NCBI GenBank assembly: GCA_032622095.1
Contig: CP136066.1
Coordinates: 154,465,152-154,529,151, forward strand
Origin: Siphonodentalium dalli
Lineage: Eukaryota > Mollusca > Scaphopoda > Gadilida > Siphonodentaliidae
Length of the DNA: 64,000 bases
Direction: 5' to 3'
Shown: piece after piece, positions 27,001-42,000 of the stretch
Position numbering within the stretch: position 1 is the first letter of the stretch
Layout of the letters: the number at the start of each line of letters is the position of its first letter
The notes under the pieces: generated by a model
Seen by the model: the letters and a program-made list of their open reading frames with translations, nothing else
What the model was told of the DNA's origin: nothing
Database searches by the model: none
Translations under genes and position numbers: made by a program

Positions 27001-30000
27001 AGATGGGCGCGAAGCGCCCGGGATGGTCGAAAAGATCGAGTGATATTCTCCTTCACCCAACAATGCTGCAGAGGGTTTAATAAATAGCCCCTTAAATACT
27101 GTGAATGGTTTTAAATCCGTTGGTACCAATTTTCGTGGTTCAGCCAGTTATGACTTTTTCATGTGTTCGTAAATCATGGGTCCACCGGTACTAACTGTCA
27201 CCTCCAAACTACCAATAATAACAATCAAGTCCAACTAATAGAAGTGCAACCATCTCTGTGAGTTGTCGTAAATTGGGCTACTCCTCCATTATATACTCCT
27301 AGATCAATAGAGTTACCTCCCTAAGCTTTGTTTGTACATCGGGATACCTCCCGCATGACAATTCTCAAAAAGATATTTTTTTTGTGGGGTTTAAATTTTT
27401 TGGTTATCAACAACCACGAAAACCACGAAAATTGGACCACCACAAATAAATGTACATTTACAGTATGAGATTAAACATTATATCTCACATCACATGGACC
27501 GCACAGCAACCTAAATTACCAATTAAATTTAACACCTGTAATAGTTTTGCTTTGTCGTCCTACATATCTGGTACTATTTCTGGTTATATTAGTCCCAATT
27601 TGCCCAGACTGGTGAGGTAAATGGGCGGAAGAACTATATAGCATGTAGAGCACCATCACGACACATCTACACACAAATATATGTACTGAAAATGATATAA
27701 ATGAACATTAGTACATGTGCCAGTATTCACCTCCATACGCTTGTTTGTTGTTAATGTAATGTTGAATTTGGTGAATAACAGCCGAGTGGTTTACATTCAG
27801 TTTACATTGTAAACCACTCGGTGATTATTCACCAAATTCAAAATTTGTATCTACATACTACTTAGACCGACCTGAAGAAGAATCTTGCCTGTGTAGACAC
27901 TCATAGGAAACATGGTGCCACATATCATAACAGCGATACAAACAGCAGAAAAAGTATCAAATGCAGCATAGTTCCTACAAAGATAAGCAATAATAATGAT
28001 GGAGATAATTTATATATAACTTAAGGATGTATTCACAGTCATAAGCTATTTTTTACAAAACATATCTTGCTTTTTAATTATTATCAGATTCTCAGATTCT
28101 AGAGTATATAAAATTCTGTCAAATATTTTTCAAGTTATCATCCGGAGAACCAACGTTTTGGACACACAGACAGACAGTGCCAGATTGCACAGTCAGCCAG
28201 GTGGACAATGCTAATTTCTATAGTTTTTTCAGGGGACAAAGCTGAGTGGTGTCACATGAACGAGAATATTTGTCAGATATAGAAATTTCTATTCATTTAT
28301 TTATTTGATGGTTTAAAGTTGACAATGGATTCATTGCCATTGTAATAAGTTGAATAAAGGCACATAAGTCTGTCATAAATCATTGGATCCTGACAAAATT
28401 TGAAATTGACCTGTGTTTTCTGATCTGAACCATTGAACAAATATCTGGAAAACCGAAGATTTATTATTTCAGAGTCGAAAATGGGACATAACTCCATCAA
28501 ATCTCATCGGTCTGTGACCATTTTCGAACTTGACTTGTGTTTTCTCAAATGTGAACCACATACCACACATGAATATTTCGAAGAATGAGCATAACTCCCT
28601 CAAAAATCATTGGATCATGAACAAAATGGAACTTGAAATTCCTCAGAATATTGCTCATGTTATCATCGGACAACCCAAAAACTGATTTCTAAGTCGAATA
28701 AGGGGCATAAATCTGTCAAAAATCATCAGATATATAAATTAATAATAATTGAAAAGAATCAAAACTAATGAAATTGTTAATCGTGTTTGTTACTTACTTG
28801 GTATCAATAAGGACTTGAGTGACAAATACAAGAAATCCGCTTGCGCTGGCGATAAGAGTTAACGGGTTAACTCGGGGCAGCAACAGGTGACTCAGACCAG
28901 GAAGGAAATGGCATAAGCTACAATATGAAAAACCATTGATTGATTAAATCATTTGCATAAGTGTTTAACCCTTTCATGACTGGAGCTTCCTTAAAATTTA
29001 CGAACACCCTGTGCCAATGCATTCTCTTATATATGCGAGTCGACCATTGGCTTAACAATATTGACCTTGACCTTGTAAGTCAGTGCAATCTTTTATATAT
29101 GCGAGGCTCCCAATGGTGACTCACATATATAAGAGAATGCCTTGGCACAGGATATTTAATGCTGCACCAGCACAACTCCCATCATGAAAGGGTTAGTATG
29201 ATATAAATATAGATCATCCAAAACTTGAAAGAATTACAGGGTATTACATCTATCATGTTCTGATGTAAACAGTTTTCCTGGTTACATGACGATGAACTAC
29301 AACTCTTTAATCATATGTATCAAAGTATGTAAACTGAACATGTGGTAGTCAGCTGTTATTGAACCTCTAACAGGTAACATATTTAGTACCTAAATCAAGG
29401 TTTAGTATCCCCCATTGCGGGTTTTCACTGAGAAGGTAAGGATGCTATCTTGATCGGGTGTTCAATTCATCGATGAGACCATCATTATAATTTTATAACA
29501 TCCTATATTGTGTTCACAAACCAAGAGAGTGAATTAGTGAATTGGGAATTTTAGGGTCAGAAATTTGAAGAAGAAAAAATACTATTTCCATTTGAAGGCA
29601 CGGATGGCCTTCGTGGTGGTTAATGCTGTTAAAATAGTGAATCCATTAAAACCGCCATAAAATGAAAGAATATTAAAATATAGACAGACTTTGTTCTTCT
29701 TATTATACAAATCATAAATATCACGTAAATAGTAAAGCCAAAAAATATTACAGAACTTGGCTTTTGTTTACATAACACAGCATACAAACTTGACAATAAC
29801 ATACCAATCATAAATATGGCGTAAATAGTATAAGAACAAAATATGGTCTATATTTTAATACTCATTCTGTATATGGCAGTTTAAATGGGTGTGACTATTT
29901 TAACAGCAATACCCACCATGAATGCCATCTGTGCCCTTTTTCAACCGTATTTCAGATTCAAGAGAGAGGTGTCCGTTGTCAAATCCATGGGGAAAGAGTG

Positions 30001-33000
30001 CTGCTGAAAATTAATCCTTCTGCACTATTATTATGTTTTTACCTGTCTGTCGTCTTCTCAATATTCCTGAACAGACCATAACAATGTATACTTTTATAAT
30101 TGACTGCGAGAATCCATTCAGTATAGGAAAGGGTTAAGAATGTGGAAGAACCTGTGCTTGGTTTACTAGGGCTTCACGTTTTTTTCGGTATAGTCATATC
30201 GTGATATCATTTTTCATATCATGTAATCGCTTTAAAAAAATATGGATAGTCGGTTTTTCGAGGGGGACAATATTCCAATTATTTAATCATTTTTGTTTTA
30301 ATTTAAAAAAGACATAAACATATGTATCTAAGTTGAAATGTCTTCCTATATGCAATTATATACCTCATTCTGCTTAGGCCTCATCTTCTCTGGAAGTTTC
30401 TTTTTTGTCAAATTTCTAGAGAAACTTCTTCACATAGATTCTAGTTTAGTTTCTCTATATCCCCACATTGGCAGACGACACATTGCATAATCGAGGTTCC
30501 CAATGGGTATACATCACAATATTCACCATTTGGGAACTTCAATCCCATAGGAGATGAGGCCATGCAGAATGAGGTCCCCAGAGGGTGAGTTTGGTGATGC
30601 TAGCCCACTATGCGGGATAGCGTCACTAAATTCACCCTCTGAGGACCTAATTCTGCAAATGACAGGCACACTAAACTCAGTCATGGTCAATAACTTGGGT
30701 CAATATAGTGAAGCTCTATGGTTTACCTTTCGCTGATATCAGTCATGTGTTCCTGCAACCAGCTGGAACTTGATGCCGCCATCACATGGTCCATAGCTTC
30801 ATTTTCTACACCATAAATCACAATCATGTGTACCAGGAATCCAAACAAGGAACCAATGAGCAGTCTGCCTCTACAATGCAAGAGCAGTAACTCTAATTTC
30901 ATAATCATCAGTGCAAACATTCATTTATTTGTGATTAAACTCAATACAGTAACCGATTCACACCTCACATCGGGCCCGTTTCCGGATTTGGAAGTTAATG
31001 CTAACCTGGAGAGTAAACACGATTCATAGAATTAAAGAAAGGCAACGATAATAAAATTATTCATTCTTCATCAAATTAATAACTAGGGCTGCTGAGGTAA
31101 GCCTAAAGTATTTTGGGACACAAAGGTTCACACTTTTAAAACTGTTTTCACTGAAATCTGAAGACTATTGTTGAAACAATTGACAATTTTCAATTTGCAT
31201 CAGTTACATTAGTTAGTGTGATATTTGCCAATAGTGAATGAACTTGCATTTCAAAGCCAAAACACTCACAAAACTCCAGTAAAAATGTAAAAATGTAAAT
31301 TTTCCGCGACTGACAAATATCAATAATTTATTAAAAAAATGGTACTACCATGAATAATGCTAGTGTGAATCTTGACTTGAGCAGTGCTTACAACATATTG
31401 CACATTATCATTCCCCTTTTAAATTTTATTTGCTCTGTGAGAATGTTATTCTCCAAAACCAAAAGCAGGAAGTAGATGATGGTGCGCTAATTTTGCTCTT
31501 TGCTCCTTAAGACAGAAAATAGAGGTATGACAGATTCTAAATTAAATGACAACTTCTTTACAATATACACTTTTTATATGAATGAAACAAAAATTTCCAC
31601 CATTAATAAGTTTGGATTCATTTATAGTTATAATTTTCTTGTAATCTTATATAGTGAAATTAGAAATGTTTCATCCGGAGTCCAAAGGTTTTAAGATATT
31701 ATTTTTAAAAGTATAATACATTTTTCCTTAAAGAAAGCCTGAACACTGAACTATATGGATATATGTCCTGTTTTGTAAACCACAGCAGGAAAGGGTTTAA
31801 CTTTTTGGTCGCCTCCCGTCGCTTATTTGAGCTTGCCCGGATTAGTCACGCATGAACACTCCCAATATAACCACTGTACTTCCGTGGATTCGTCAGTTTT
31901 ATTTCCGACTCAATCAGGAGATTGGCGAGTTGCGGGGTTGGGAATGGCACCGCCATGGGAGGGACCTATGATAGTTCAGTGTTCAGGCTTTCTTTAAGGA
32001 AAAATGTATTATACTTTTTAAAATATATTTTTCCGCTAAAGGAAGCCTTTCACACTGAACTATATGGATTAGCATGCAAGCCCAGGAGGAGGCATGAGCA
32101 ATAAAGTTAAAAGCCAAATTTAGAGGGGAATGTACTCTTCTAAAACAGATTGCACATAAATATGAACTCTTAATGAATCTGTTATGATTAGTTACGTGAA
32201 AATAACTCATATAGTTAGAGTTCTATATTGTTCAAACGTGTACCTCCCCCATTGTTTTGGAAGAAACATCCCAGGTGGTGCCATCCAATTCATAGTTGCG
32301 AGCGAACTGAGCAAGTATAACTGAAGAAGATACTCTTCGTTCTTCTTCTCTTTTTCTTCTTCTTCTTTCTTCATCTTTCAGTTCTAAGGTCCTAGCCGCC
32401 ATGGGATGCAAGGATACTAACTCACTCTCTGCCTTAGCGACATAACGACCTGCACTGGAGGAGGCCCACTCCGAAGATGGCGAGACAACCAACATTAAGA
32501 GACAACTAACTGCTGTTCGCCAAAGCAAATGGCAGATAACCTGATGCCCAATTTGTGGCACAGGGATCAAATGTAGAACCCATTAGCCCAAATGCTATAT
32601 GGTTATATACTGTCACCACACTAGCAGTAGGCCATTATACATAACTGGAACTCAGAGATCAGTGCATCGGAATAACTGTATCTCGAAGTTTCAAACAGTG
32701 TATGATGTTCCACGATTGTGAACGATAATAGCCTTTCAACTGAGTCAGTTTTATGGTTCTTGTGATATTCCCGTTATAATTTCCCATTGGAAAATCAACA
32801 GCCCAGCACACGACGTCATAAAGTCATTTAGCGGCGAAGAGGTTAACATTCCAATGCAGCAATTTACTGTGGGCCAGTTAACTGGAGGGGTCAAGTCACC
32901 ACGATTCGAAATCTTGTCATTCTGAGATCATGAAGAAGTCTATGCAATGAGAGACAATGAGTGGACCGGTATGCCAATAAACCAAGGACGGCTTGAAAGC

Positions 33001-36000
33001 GAAATAGAATCATAAGGAAAGTTATTCGCAACAATTCATTGTGAGATAGTTCCATCGCAAATTACACTTTTACATTCCCATAATTGTCTTAACCAAGATG
33101 GGGAAAGGATCAAAAGATATGTTGATAGTGCATCCACGATTAGACACCTTCAGAATGAGAGGGAAGAGTGCAAACCTGAGTGCCCATGAGTTGTAATTGT
33201 GGGTCCCAATCATATCCATAACCAGAATCGTAGTAACCTGACACCCTCCGCCTACTTCAAACCGGTACAGGAAGGATGTAAGTTATGGTTGTATTCCGGA
33301 AGGAGACACCATTTAGTCAATAAACCAACCCAGCAATTGGAAATTATGGGAACATATCGGTATCCGTAGAGATATTAGTGGAGGAACCAATCCGGTTATA
33401 GACTCACTGGTCCAGTATGAGACCATGGCCGAGTAACTTTATAACCCTGTAGTGACTCCAGTAGCGGTCTTTATCGTGCACATGCCGAGGCATGTACACG
33501 GTACAGCCATTAAGGTGCACACCCTATCGGAGAGTGTCTGCACCCACGACAACATACCTGTACGGGTCATAACAAACATAGTCGTTACTCTCAGGTGCCA
33601 AATAATAATGTCAGCATATTAGTTAATTTTGGAGAAAATTCACAATAATGATAATTTGGAATTGAGACGGAGTGAAATTATTAATTTCAGCCTGAATCAC
33701 TATTATTAGGCCATCATGGTGATCTTGCACCTGAGAGCAATACAATCCCACCGGTTCAGACCGGCTTGCTGAGAACCGCAGCTATTGTTCATTAGAGCAT
33801 AAACAACGAGATAGATATTAAATTGACATGCATGGCTGAGATTGATCATTAGCTATGATGTCCGGGGGTACCATGGCATGTCATGTTTGTAATCATCAAA
33901 TGATAGCATTTCTAAATACTACAGTGAAGTTGATGCTCTTTACGAGAATCGAACCATGAACCACAATTCTGAGACTCGTCAGATATTAAAGTGATGTGAA
34001 ACACTCCGGCAGGGTGATCAAATAGAAATGGAGAATAATATTGTTCAAAGTAGTTATTTTTACAAATAATATATATATAAATTGACAACACACACCGTCA
34101 TTCTAATATATTAATTAAACACAGTGACTGCCGATGGCGAAATCGTTTTCGTTAGTTTATCGCCGATAAAAGCGCCCCGATTCGAGTAGTAAATATTTAC
34201 AATTTAGCGTAGTTCAGACAATATTTTCTATGGAGTGGTGCGGTCGATTTGCTTGAAATTTTCGGTGATGTTAGTAGAATGCTACATTTTCCCAGTTGGC
34301 ATAGCACCTGAATACTAACTTATCAGTGCCACGCACACGAACAAGTACATAATATGTCTTTAATCCCTGTCTAAAAGTAATAATGTCGCTACTGACTAGT
34401 AGTACTACTAATGTCATATTAAGTAACAATTAACAAGTATTATTCAACAGGAAACAGTTCCATTCTGATAAAATGTAGTCAACAGAGCTGGATCATGGAT
34501 ACATGTGACAGTAATGAAACGTAAAACACAAAGTATTATTGTGAAAGCACATTGTGCAGAACATTTAATATGAAAGATATATGGTCAGTAGCGATGGAAT
34601 TATTGAAAGAAAACTCCGCGATTTGAAATGCCACGAGTATAACATTTGCACGAAAATAGGAGACTTCGGGTAGCGAACCATGTGGCATTTACAGTTTGGC
34701 CAATTCTATCATACCTTATATGCTCGATAATAATTCCATAGATGTACCTCTCACAATAATTTATGTGCATCTTAAGTCATTGTAACGAATGCCGTTCAGG
34801 CCCGTTCGATGGCAAATTTGTCAATTTGAAGACGCAATAAGATCGGCTTTTCGAAAACACTGAACAATTGTATGTTTGAAGCGAACGGTCCATGAATTCT
34901 AAACCGATAATTATAAAAACGAATGAGAAGGCAACCTAGAATATTGTATCGACAAATTGAATTTGTTGAGTTGTGTTAAAACTCAAATTCAGAAAGATAC
35001 TCCCTTATAACCGTCGTCGACAAGTAGGAAATTAAAACTGACGAATCCACGGATGTACAGCGGTTATATTGGGAGCGTTCATGCGTGACTAATCAGGGCA
35101 AGCTCAAATAAGCGACGGGAGGCGACCAAAAAGTTAACCCCTTTCCTACTGTTCTTTACAAAACAGGACATATATCCATATAGTTCAGTGTGAAAGGCTT
35201 CCTTTAGCAGAAAAACCAGTTTATATTTATTCATCAGATCAGTACTTACGTGAAAACCTCTGGTTGATCAAAGACTCTTTCCATACTGAAAAGAGATCAC
35301 TGTATAAAATAGACAGTATTTAACCCTTTGATGGGTAGAATGACTTTCACTTTGGCACAAATCTTTTCCGAACCATTTATGTACAATTGTATCAATGCCC
35401 TCTTACCTTTCTACAGCATTGAGATATCCTTCAGGGGTGTAAACAAGATGGGTAGCAGAGTGTGTTTCATGACACTGTGAGGACTATCAGAGTACTATCC
35501 TTATCAGGCATGTATGAAGTCTGGACGAACCCGATGGATTAAAATTTGAAATCAAAGATGGCTGCTGACGGCCATGTTTTTTAACAAATTTAAGAAAAAA
35601 TCAATGGCTCCCATCTAGAGGTCACCCCGAGGATCCATATGAAGTTTGGTGACAATAGGATGAGAGATGTGACCTGTAGGGTGTGCTAAAGGAAATTGTT
35701 GAAAGATGGACACATGTACAGACAGGCTGACGATGGATGACAACCCATGGCAATAGCTCAAACATGACTTAGTCAAGTTGAGCTAAAAATATATCGTTAC
35801 TCGATATTATATCGATAAAATGTGAAGCCCTAGCACCATATATCAAAATTTTTCACAGATATGGACAACCAGAAATGTTAAAGATAATATTAATAAATAA
35901 TATATTTTTGAGTCAGCTCGTCATCAGACCTTCAGACAGCAGAAAAGGATTTTTTCAAAATTATTTTCCATGAACTGGGACAGAAAATAAAACTATTTTT

Positions 36001-39000
36001 GGATAATCATTACATTTTGATTGCAATTTGATATAAACACTTTTAGTTGAAATATTTCTAACTTCAGATATTTCTCATGTCATTTTTTGGAAACAGCAAT
36101 GTTTGAGTTGTTGGGTCCCTGGTGGCTCAGTTAGTAAGATGCATGGTGCATTAGGCCATCATAAGATGTCCAGTTATGCTGAAAGCTGGTTTGATTCCCA
36201 GTAAGAGCAGATTTATAATCTATACAAAGGGGAGATAACCTGATTTCCAAGGGTAGGTGGTTTCTATGTGCAATGGGTGATTTCCCAGTAAAATTAACAC
36301 TTTATATCGTCTTTCCTTCACACATAAAATATGGCCTAGCGACTAGTACAACGATAAACCTCAATAAAACAATTGTTGTTGTTAGAAGTGGATAATGCTT
36401 AATTCATAAGTTAATAATTATTAATCCTTTACCTTTCTTTGAGTATGAAGAACGATCCAAGCTGAGCCAACATTGTACATGCAAACACAGCCAGAACTTG
36501 GAATCTCTCATATCTAAAAAAGAGCAATATGTTGAAGGAGTGTAAATGTAAATACTTTCCCTGTCATTAAAATATTATTTTTAAAAGTATAATACATTTT
36601 TCCTTAAAGAAATCCTGAACACTGAACAATATGGATATATGTCCTGTTTTGTAAACCACAGCAGAAAGGGGTTAACTTTTAATAATATTTTTCCGCTAAA
36701 GGAAGCCGTTCACACTGAACTATATGGATTAGAATGCAAGCACAGGAGGAGGCACGAGCAATAAAGTTAATATCCAAAGTTATAGAGGAATGTACTCTTC
36801 TGAAACAGATTACACATAAATATGAACTCTTTATTGAATCTGCTATAATTTGTTATGTGACATTAACGCATATATTCAGCGTTCTACATTGCTCAAACAT
36901 GTACCTCGCCCCCCTTGTTTTGGAAGAAACAACCCAGGTGGTGCCATCCAATTCAAAGTTGCAAGCAAGTATAACTGAAGAAGATGCTCTTCTTTCTTCT
37001 TCTTCTTCGTCATTCAGTTCTAAGGTCCCAGCCGCCATGGGATGCAAGGAGACGAACTCACTCTCCGCCGTAGCGACAGAACGAGCTGCACTGGAGGAGG
37101 CTCACTCCGAAGATGGCTAGACAACCAACATTAAGAATTAACTAACTGCTGTTTGCCAAAGCAAATGGCAGATAACCTGATGCCCAATTTGTGGCACAGG
37201 GATCAAATTGAGAACCCAATAGCCCAAATGGGGTTGGACAACTATAAAGGAGTCAAGCCATCGGATCAGAGGGAGCCCCCCCCCCCCCCCCCCGCATGCT
37301 GCAGGTGGTCCTGACCAAGCTACTATCCTGGCCAAGCTGGAGGGTGGGGGGAGAGTTCATTAGTCTCTGACCCCAAGGCAAGGCAAGGCCTTGTCTGAAT
37401 TAAGAGCATGGCCAGGAAGTCTCGGCGCTTTACCGTTATGGGTACGGCCCCCGCCCTGCGCTTAAGCTGCTGAAGGCCCTGCGGCCGGTGTCGATTCGTG
37501 CGCATGCGATTTTGGCAGCTTTAGCACCCAGAACCGCTGGTGTTTGGTGGGGGACAAATGTCCTGGAGGTCCCAAGTACCCCGTCTACTCCACCAGACGC
37601 ATCCCCACTAGCTGGTTGTACCGCCGAGGCGTAACCGGAGGAGCGTGAACTGGTCCTGTCTTTCTTCTTAGAACAGTAATCACATGTCGCAGAGGTATAT
37701 AGTACAAGATATCATGCAGAAACCCTGTGCTACACATTGTGTATATAGATATATAAAATGATATGATAGATATATCAGGTTGATATATAATTCATCATGA
37801 GATCATGCCAGAAGGCCTTACCAAAGCCTCGCTCATCAATCCAATGAACGAAGCCAGAGCACAGATCCAATGTATCACTAAATATAGATATATAACCCCA
37901 CTGAGAGCATGACACGAACAGCCATAAGCACATGGTGCTCATGACTGAAGACCGTAGGTGACCAGAGCAGCCACTGGGAAAGGAAACTACTAGACCACGT
38001 TCCCAGTGGAATACCAACAGTGAGCTGATGTCAAGAAACGAAGGCGCACAGATCATGTCTATTGAATGTACGTACATATGTAAATAAACGACCGTAGTTA
38101 AATATTCAGACATTTGACAACCGAAATCATTACAAATGATGTAAAATGTAGTCAGATGATAAACGATGTATTTCTAACATTTATTTATAAAAAAAATATT
38201 CTTAAATATTTAAAAAGCAAAAAATTAAAACTCACCCGAATGAGAAAGATGGACTTGGTTTTTTCTGTTTCACCCACAGACTGAGTAGACATGACAGCAA
38301 GCTAGAGAAAGAAAATGTATCGAGTATTAACCTCTTCACTGCTAAATGATGTCATGATGTTGTGTGCAGGCCATTGACATTATGGCCATTTTCCAGTGGA
38401 AACAATATAATGGTTATATAAAGAAAACCCTACAACCGACACTGTTGAAAGGCTATATTATCATTCACAATCATGGAACATCATACACTGTTTCAAACTT
38501 TGAGTTGCAATGATTCCGATGCACCAATCTCTGAGTTCCAGTTATGAATAACGGCTTACTGCTAGTGTGCTGTAATGGGTCAATACTCAGTACAGATGTA
38601 TAGCACACAGAGTGACATTTTACTGGGAAAACGGATGTATAGCAGCCAAGAGTTTATTTAACATATACGCTGGTATGTGCTGGTAGAAAAGTTGTTCTGG
38701 TTGATGAAATTATTCAGAAATGAAGAATTCTATGCACGATTCTCTCAAAAGTGAAAATTGTTGCATATTATCGACAACACTACCATACTATCAGTCACCC
38801 AGCAAAAACCTGTACCCAGAAGGCACCCAGTGACAAGTTGTTACAACAGTCAGTGGCACAATAAATTATTTTTCTTGTATGATGCAGGGGGGGGGGGGGG
38901 GGGGGGGGTCAGAAAAAAGTGACATGACATTAGGCTGAAAAAACTTTTTTCCGACTCTTGGGTACCCACCACCCCCCTATTTGAAGGAAAAAATATTTTT

Positions 39001-42000
39001 TCCAATTTCATGTGGGGTACCCACCCCCTTTTTCCTCCAAATATGTAATATCACACCATTTAAGCTTGATGGTCAGTATTACAGTTACCCTATTTCCATT
39101 TATGGTTCTTCTAAGTCATTCCAACTTTTGTAACAACACGAAACAGGTTCTAAAAAAAACCTGGAAAACCCCAAAATAACACACAGAATACATGTGCTGA
39201 TCAGTAAATTATTGATTGATTCTTCCCCAAATATTGTCTAAGGTAGCTCATAATGCTCATTATACATGTAAACAAGTATAAAAGCATTAGTGTACCTTCT
39301 TTTCATCACAGAAAGTGTAACTTTAGATGTGTCCCATAGTATCACATGAATTTATGTCAATTATGATTTTTGAAAAAAATATTAGGGCAACACCACCTGG
39401 CAATTAACTCTCCAGCAATACAGGTATTCAGCTGAAATCCACTATGTATCACAAAACTAATTTTCATTTCCATGAGCTGAGTTCTTGGACTAGATACTGT
39501 GCTAAGGCCAGACCCAGGTCAAGCATTCAGACAAATACATGTACTGCGTGTAAATAGAAACTTGAAAATAAGACGGTCATATGCAGTCTGCAGAATAAGC
39601 TCCAAGGAGGGTGAGTTTTGTGATGCTACCCAGCAGAGTGGGCTATAGCATTACCAAATTCACCACATGTGACCCTCATATGTAGCTAGTTCTCCATGGT
39701 TGGTCGAGACCAAAATAGAATGAGGTCGTTAGAGGTTGAATTTGTTGATGTTATGTCGGGTAGTATCGCCAAATTCGCCCTCTGCAGACTTCGATCATTT
39801 TGCTGATGACCAGCACATTATTTTTAGACTTGCATATTATATTAAGTTATATTATATTTTCTTTCCCTTCTTTTCACTCATCTGTTCTGATTTTGTTTAT
39901 TCCACTTAGCAGCCTTCTCCATATCTACACATTCATGGTCTATGTATGCTCGCCCAATCTTTTATCTGGGTCCCACCATCTCAAGATTATTATCTCAGTG
40001 ATATGCGTTGTTGCAGTCTACAGTCCCATGCCAAGTTCCGATACAATATTGACTGGGTCATCTGGTCTGATCAGGTATAATGCACCCAGGGCCGATAAGG
40101 TTCGGGGTGATTTATGTGGTTCTTTGATCCTGTCATCCGGCAGACATTCCGGTTTTCGGTACGATCCGTTCCGTATCGGCCGAACTTAAAGTCCGCATTT
40201 TACATCCGCCCGGAATGCTGCCTCCTTCCGGTAACTGAGAAAGCAATTCACTTTTGAATTATACGCATCGCGCTCGGTTGTGTGTCGTCAAATCCTATCT
40301 GTTTCCATCCGTCACCGTGTTTCTTCGCCAGCCTTCATTTATTCGTCTATCATCTTGTTCCTTGTGCGTTCTGTCTGCGTCCTGTTCCGTCGGCGTTACC
40401 TATTTTCGTGGGTAGCGCACGTGTTTCCCTGTTTGTGTTTGTCGTTCGGTGGCAATCACATATTTCTCTTATGGTTCGTACGGGATCTCGCGGTCGGGCC
40501 CGCGCCCGTTCATCTCGTAGCAGTCGCCAGGATGCGTCTGCCAGCTCGTCTCGTGCTGGTCCTGCTTCCAGTGACCGTGTTGGGCCTTCTTCTCGGGGTT
40601 CGGCCAGTGTGTCATCTGTGGCTGATTCACGGGTGCGCGGCCGTGGTCAGCATTCGCGTGGCAGGCCTGCTCGTGGCTCTGGACGGGGACGCCGCGCCTC
40701 CCGTGGCCGGGTTTCCAATTCTCGTGGCCGCGATCCTGTTCGTCAGCCTCGTCGTCAGCCCAGTCGTCAGTCTCGTCGCCAGGCTAGTCGCCGACAGGAT
40801 GGTTCTCCGCGCCCCAAGTTTCCGCGCTATGGATCCAGGTCACCATCAGCGTCTCCTTTGTCGACCCGTCGTCGCAGCAGTTCTGATGACAGCTCCACTT
40901 CTCTCCGCCGCCGCGAGGATTCCCGTGTGGCGTCAGTGATCCACCGACCGAACGCTCCGGCAAGAGACAGAACTGATCCGGGTAATGCCTTATTTAGTTT
41001 TCCATCCTCGCTGGTCTCCCCTTGGGACGCCCCCTTGCCGATTCCTACGGCGGCAGATGGCTATGGCTCTCATGTTTCCCGATCTATTCGCGACAAAATT
41101 TTCCGGGGCGATTTTATCAATTTGGATCAGCTGCAGGAACCTGCCGCCTCTATTCATACCGTTGACCCCCATCAGTTGGTTGTCTCTGCTTCCGGGCGAA
41201 TCCGTGTTGCGCCAAGCGGGCATGCTGCTCCAATAACGTCTGTTGACTCGTGGACCGATGCATTTCTCACTTTTATTTCGGTATACCTCGACGTTCACCC
41301 TGAATCGTCGGCCCAGCCCCTTTTGCGTTACCTGCGCACCATTCGTTGGGCGGCTGCTAAATGTGGGGGATCTGCCTGGCAGGTGTACGATACCCAATTT
41401 CGGTTGAAGTGGGATGGTAATACAGCTACTCCTTGGGAGACCATCGACCCTAACATTTGGCTGCTGGTCATGACGCCCCAGGTTCGGCAACCTCCGCAGC
41501 CGACTCCGCCTCCGGTTCGTGCCTCCGGGCGTGCGGACAATTTTCCCACGCGTCCGGGCCGTCCCAGTCCCGTCTGTTTTGAATTCAACGCCGGCCGCTG
41601 CTCCTGGCCAAACTGTCGTTTTCGACACATCTGCCACATCTGCTCAGAGCCTCATGCCGCAACCGCTGCCCATGGACAAGACTTTCGCCGCTCAGCCCGC
41701 GGCGGTCGCCAGCAGCGTCTACCAGCTCGCCCCTTCCGCCGTTAATCTAGACTATTTGTGTTGGTGGCTTGGGAGGTACCCTCGCCACCAAGTCGCGCGG
41801 GAACTCCGGTTCGGTTTTACTCATGGTTTTCCACTCCATTATACTGGCCCGCGTCTGCCAACTGACGCTCCGAACCTCAAGTCTGCTCGTGACCGTCCCG
41901 AGGTCGTCCGGGATAAGATCCTTAAAGAAGTTCGCCTTGGTCGCATTGCTGGTCCTTTCTGTGCTCGTCCAATTCCAACGCTCCGCGTGTCGCCGCTTGG

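Noticed and set aside
36123-36198. Functional tRNA gene
   Set aside because: The boxes are present, but no complete cloverleaf or terminator is visible; SINE head is the better reading.
38887-38908. Long G-run as a biological signal
   Set aside because: Homopolymers here and at 37268, 46673 and 51232 are short repeats prone to sequencing error; no function can be argued.
40282-40470. Upstream extension of the gag frame
   Set aside because: The first ATG is at 40471. The upstream part is open but begins at a GTG and overlaps the leader after A1.
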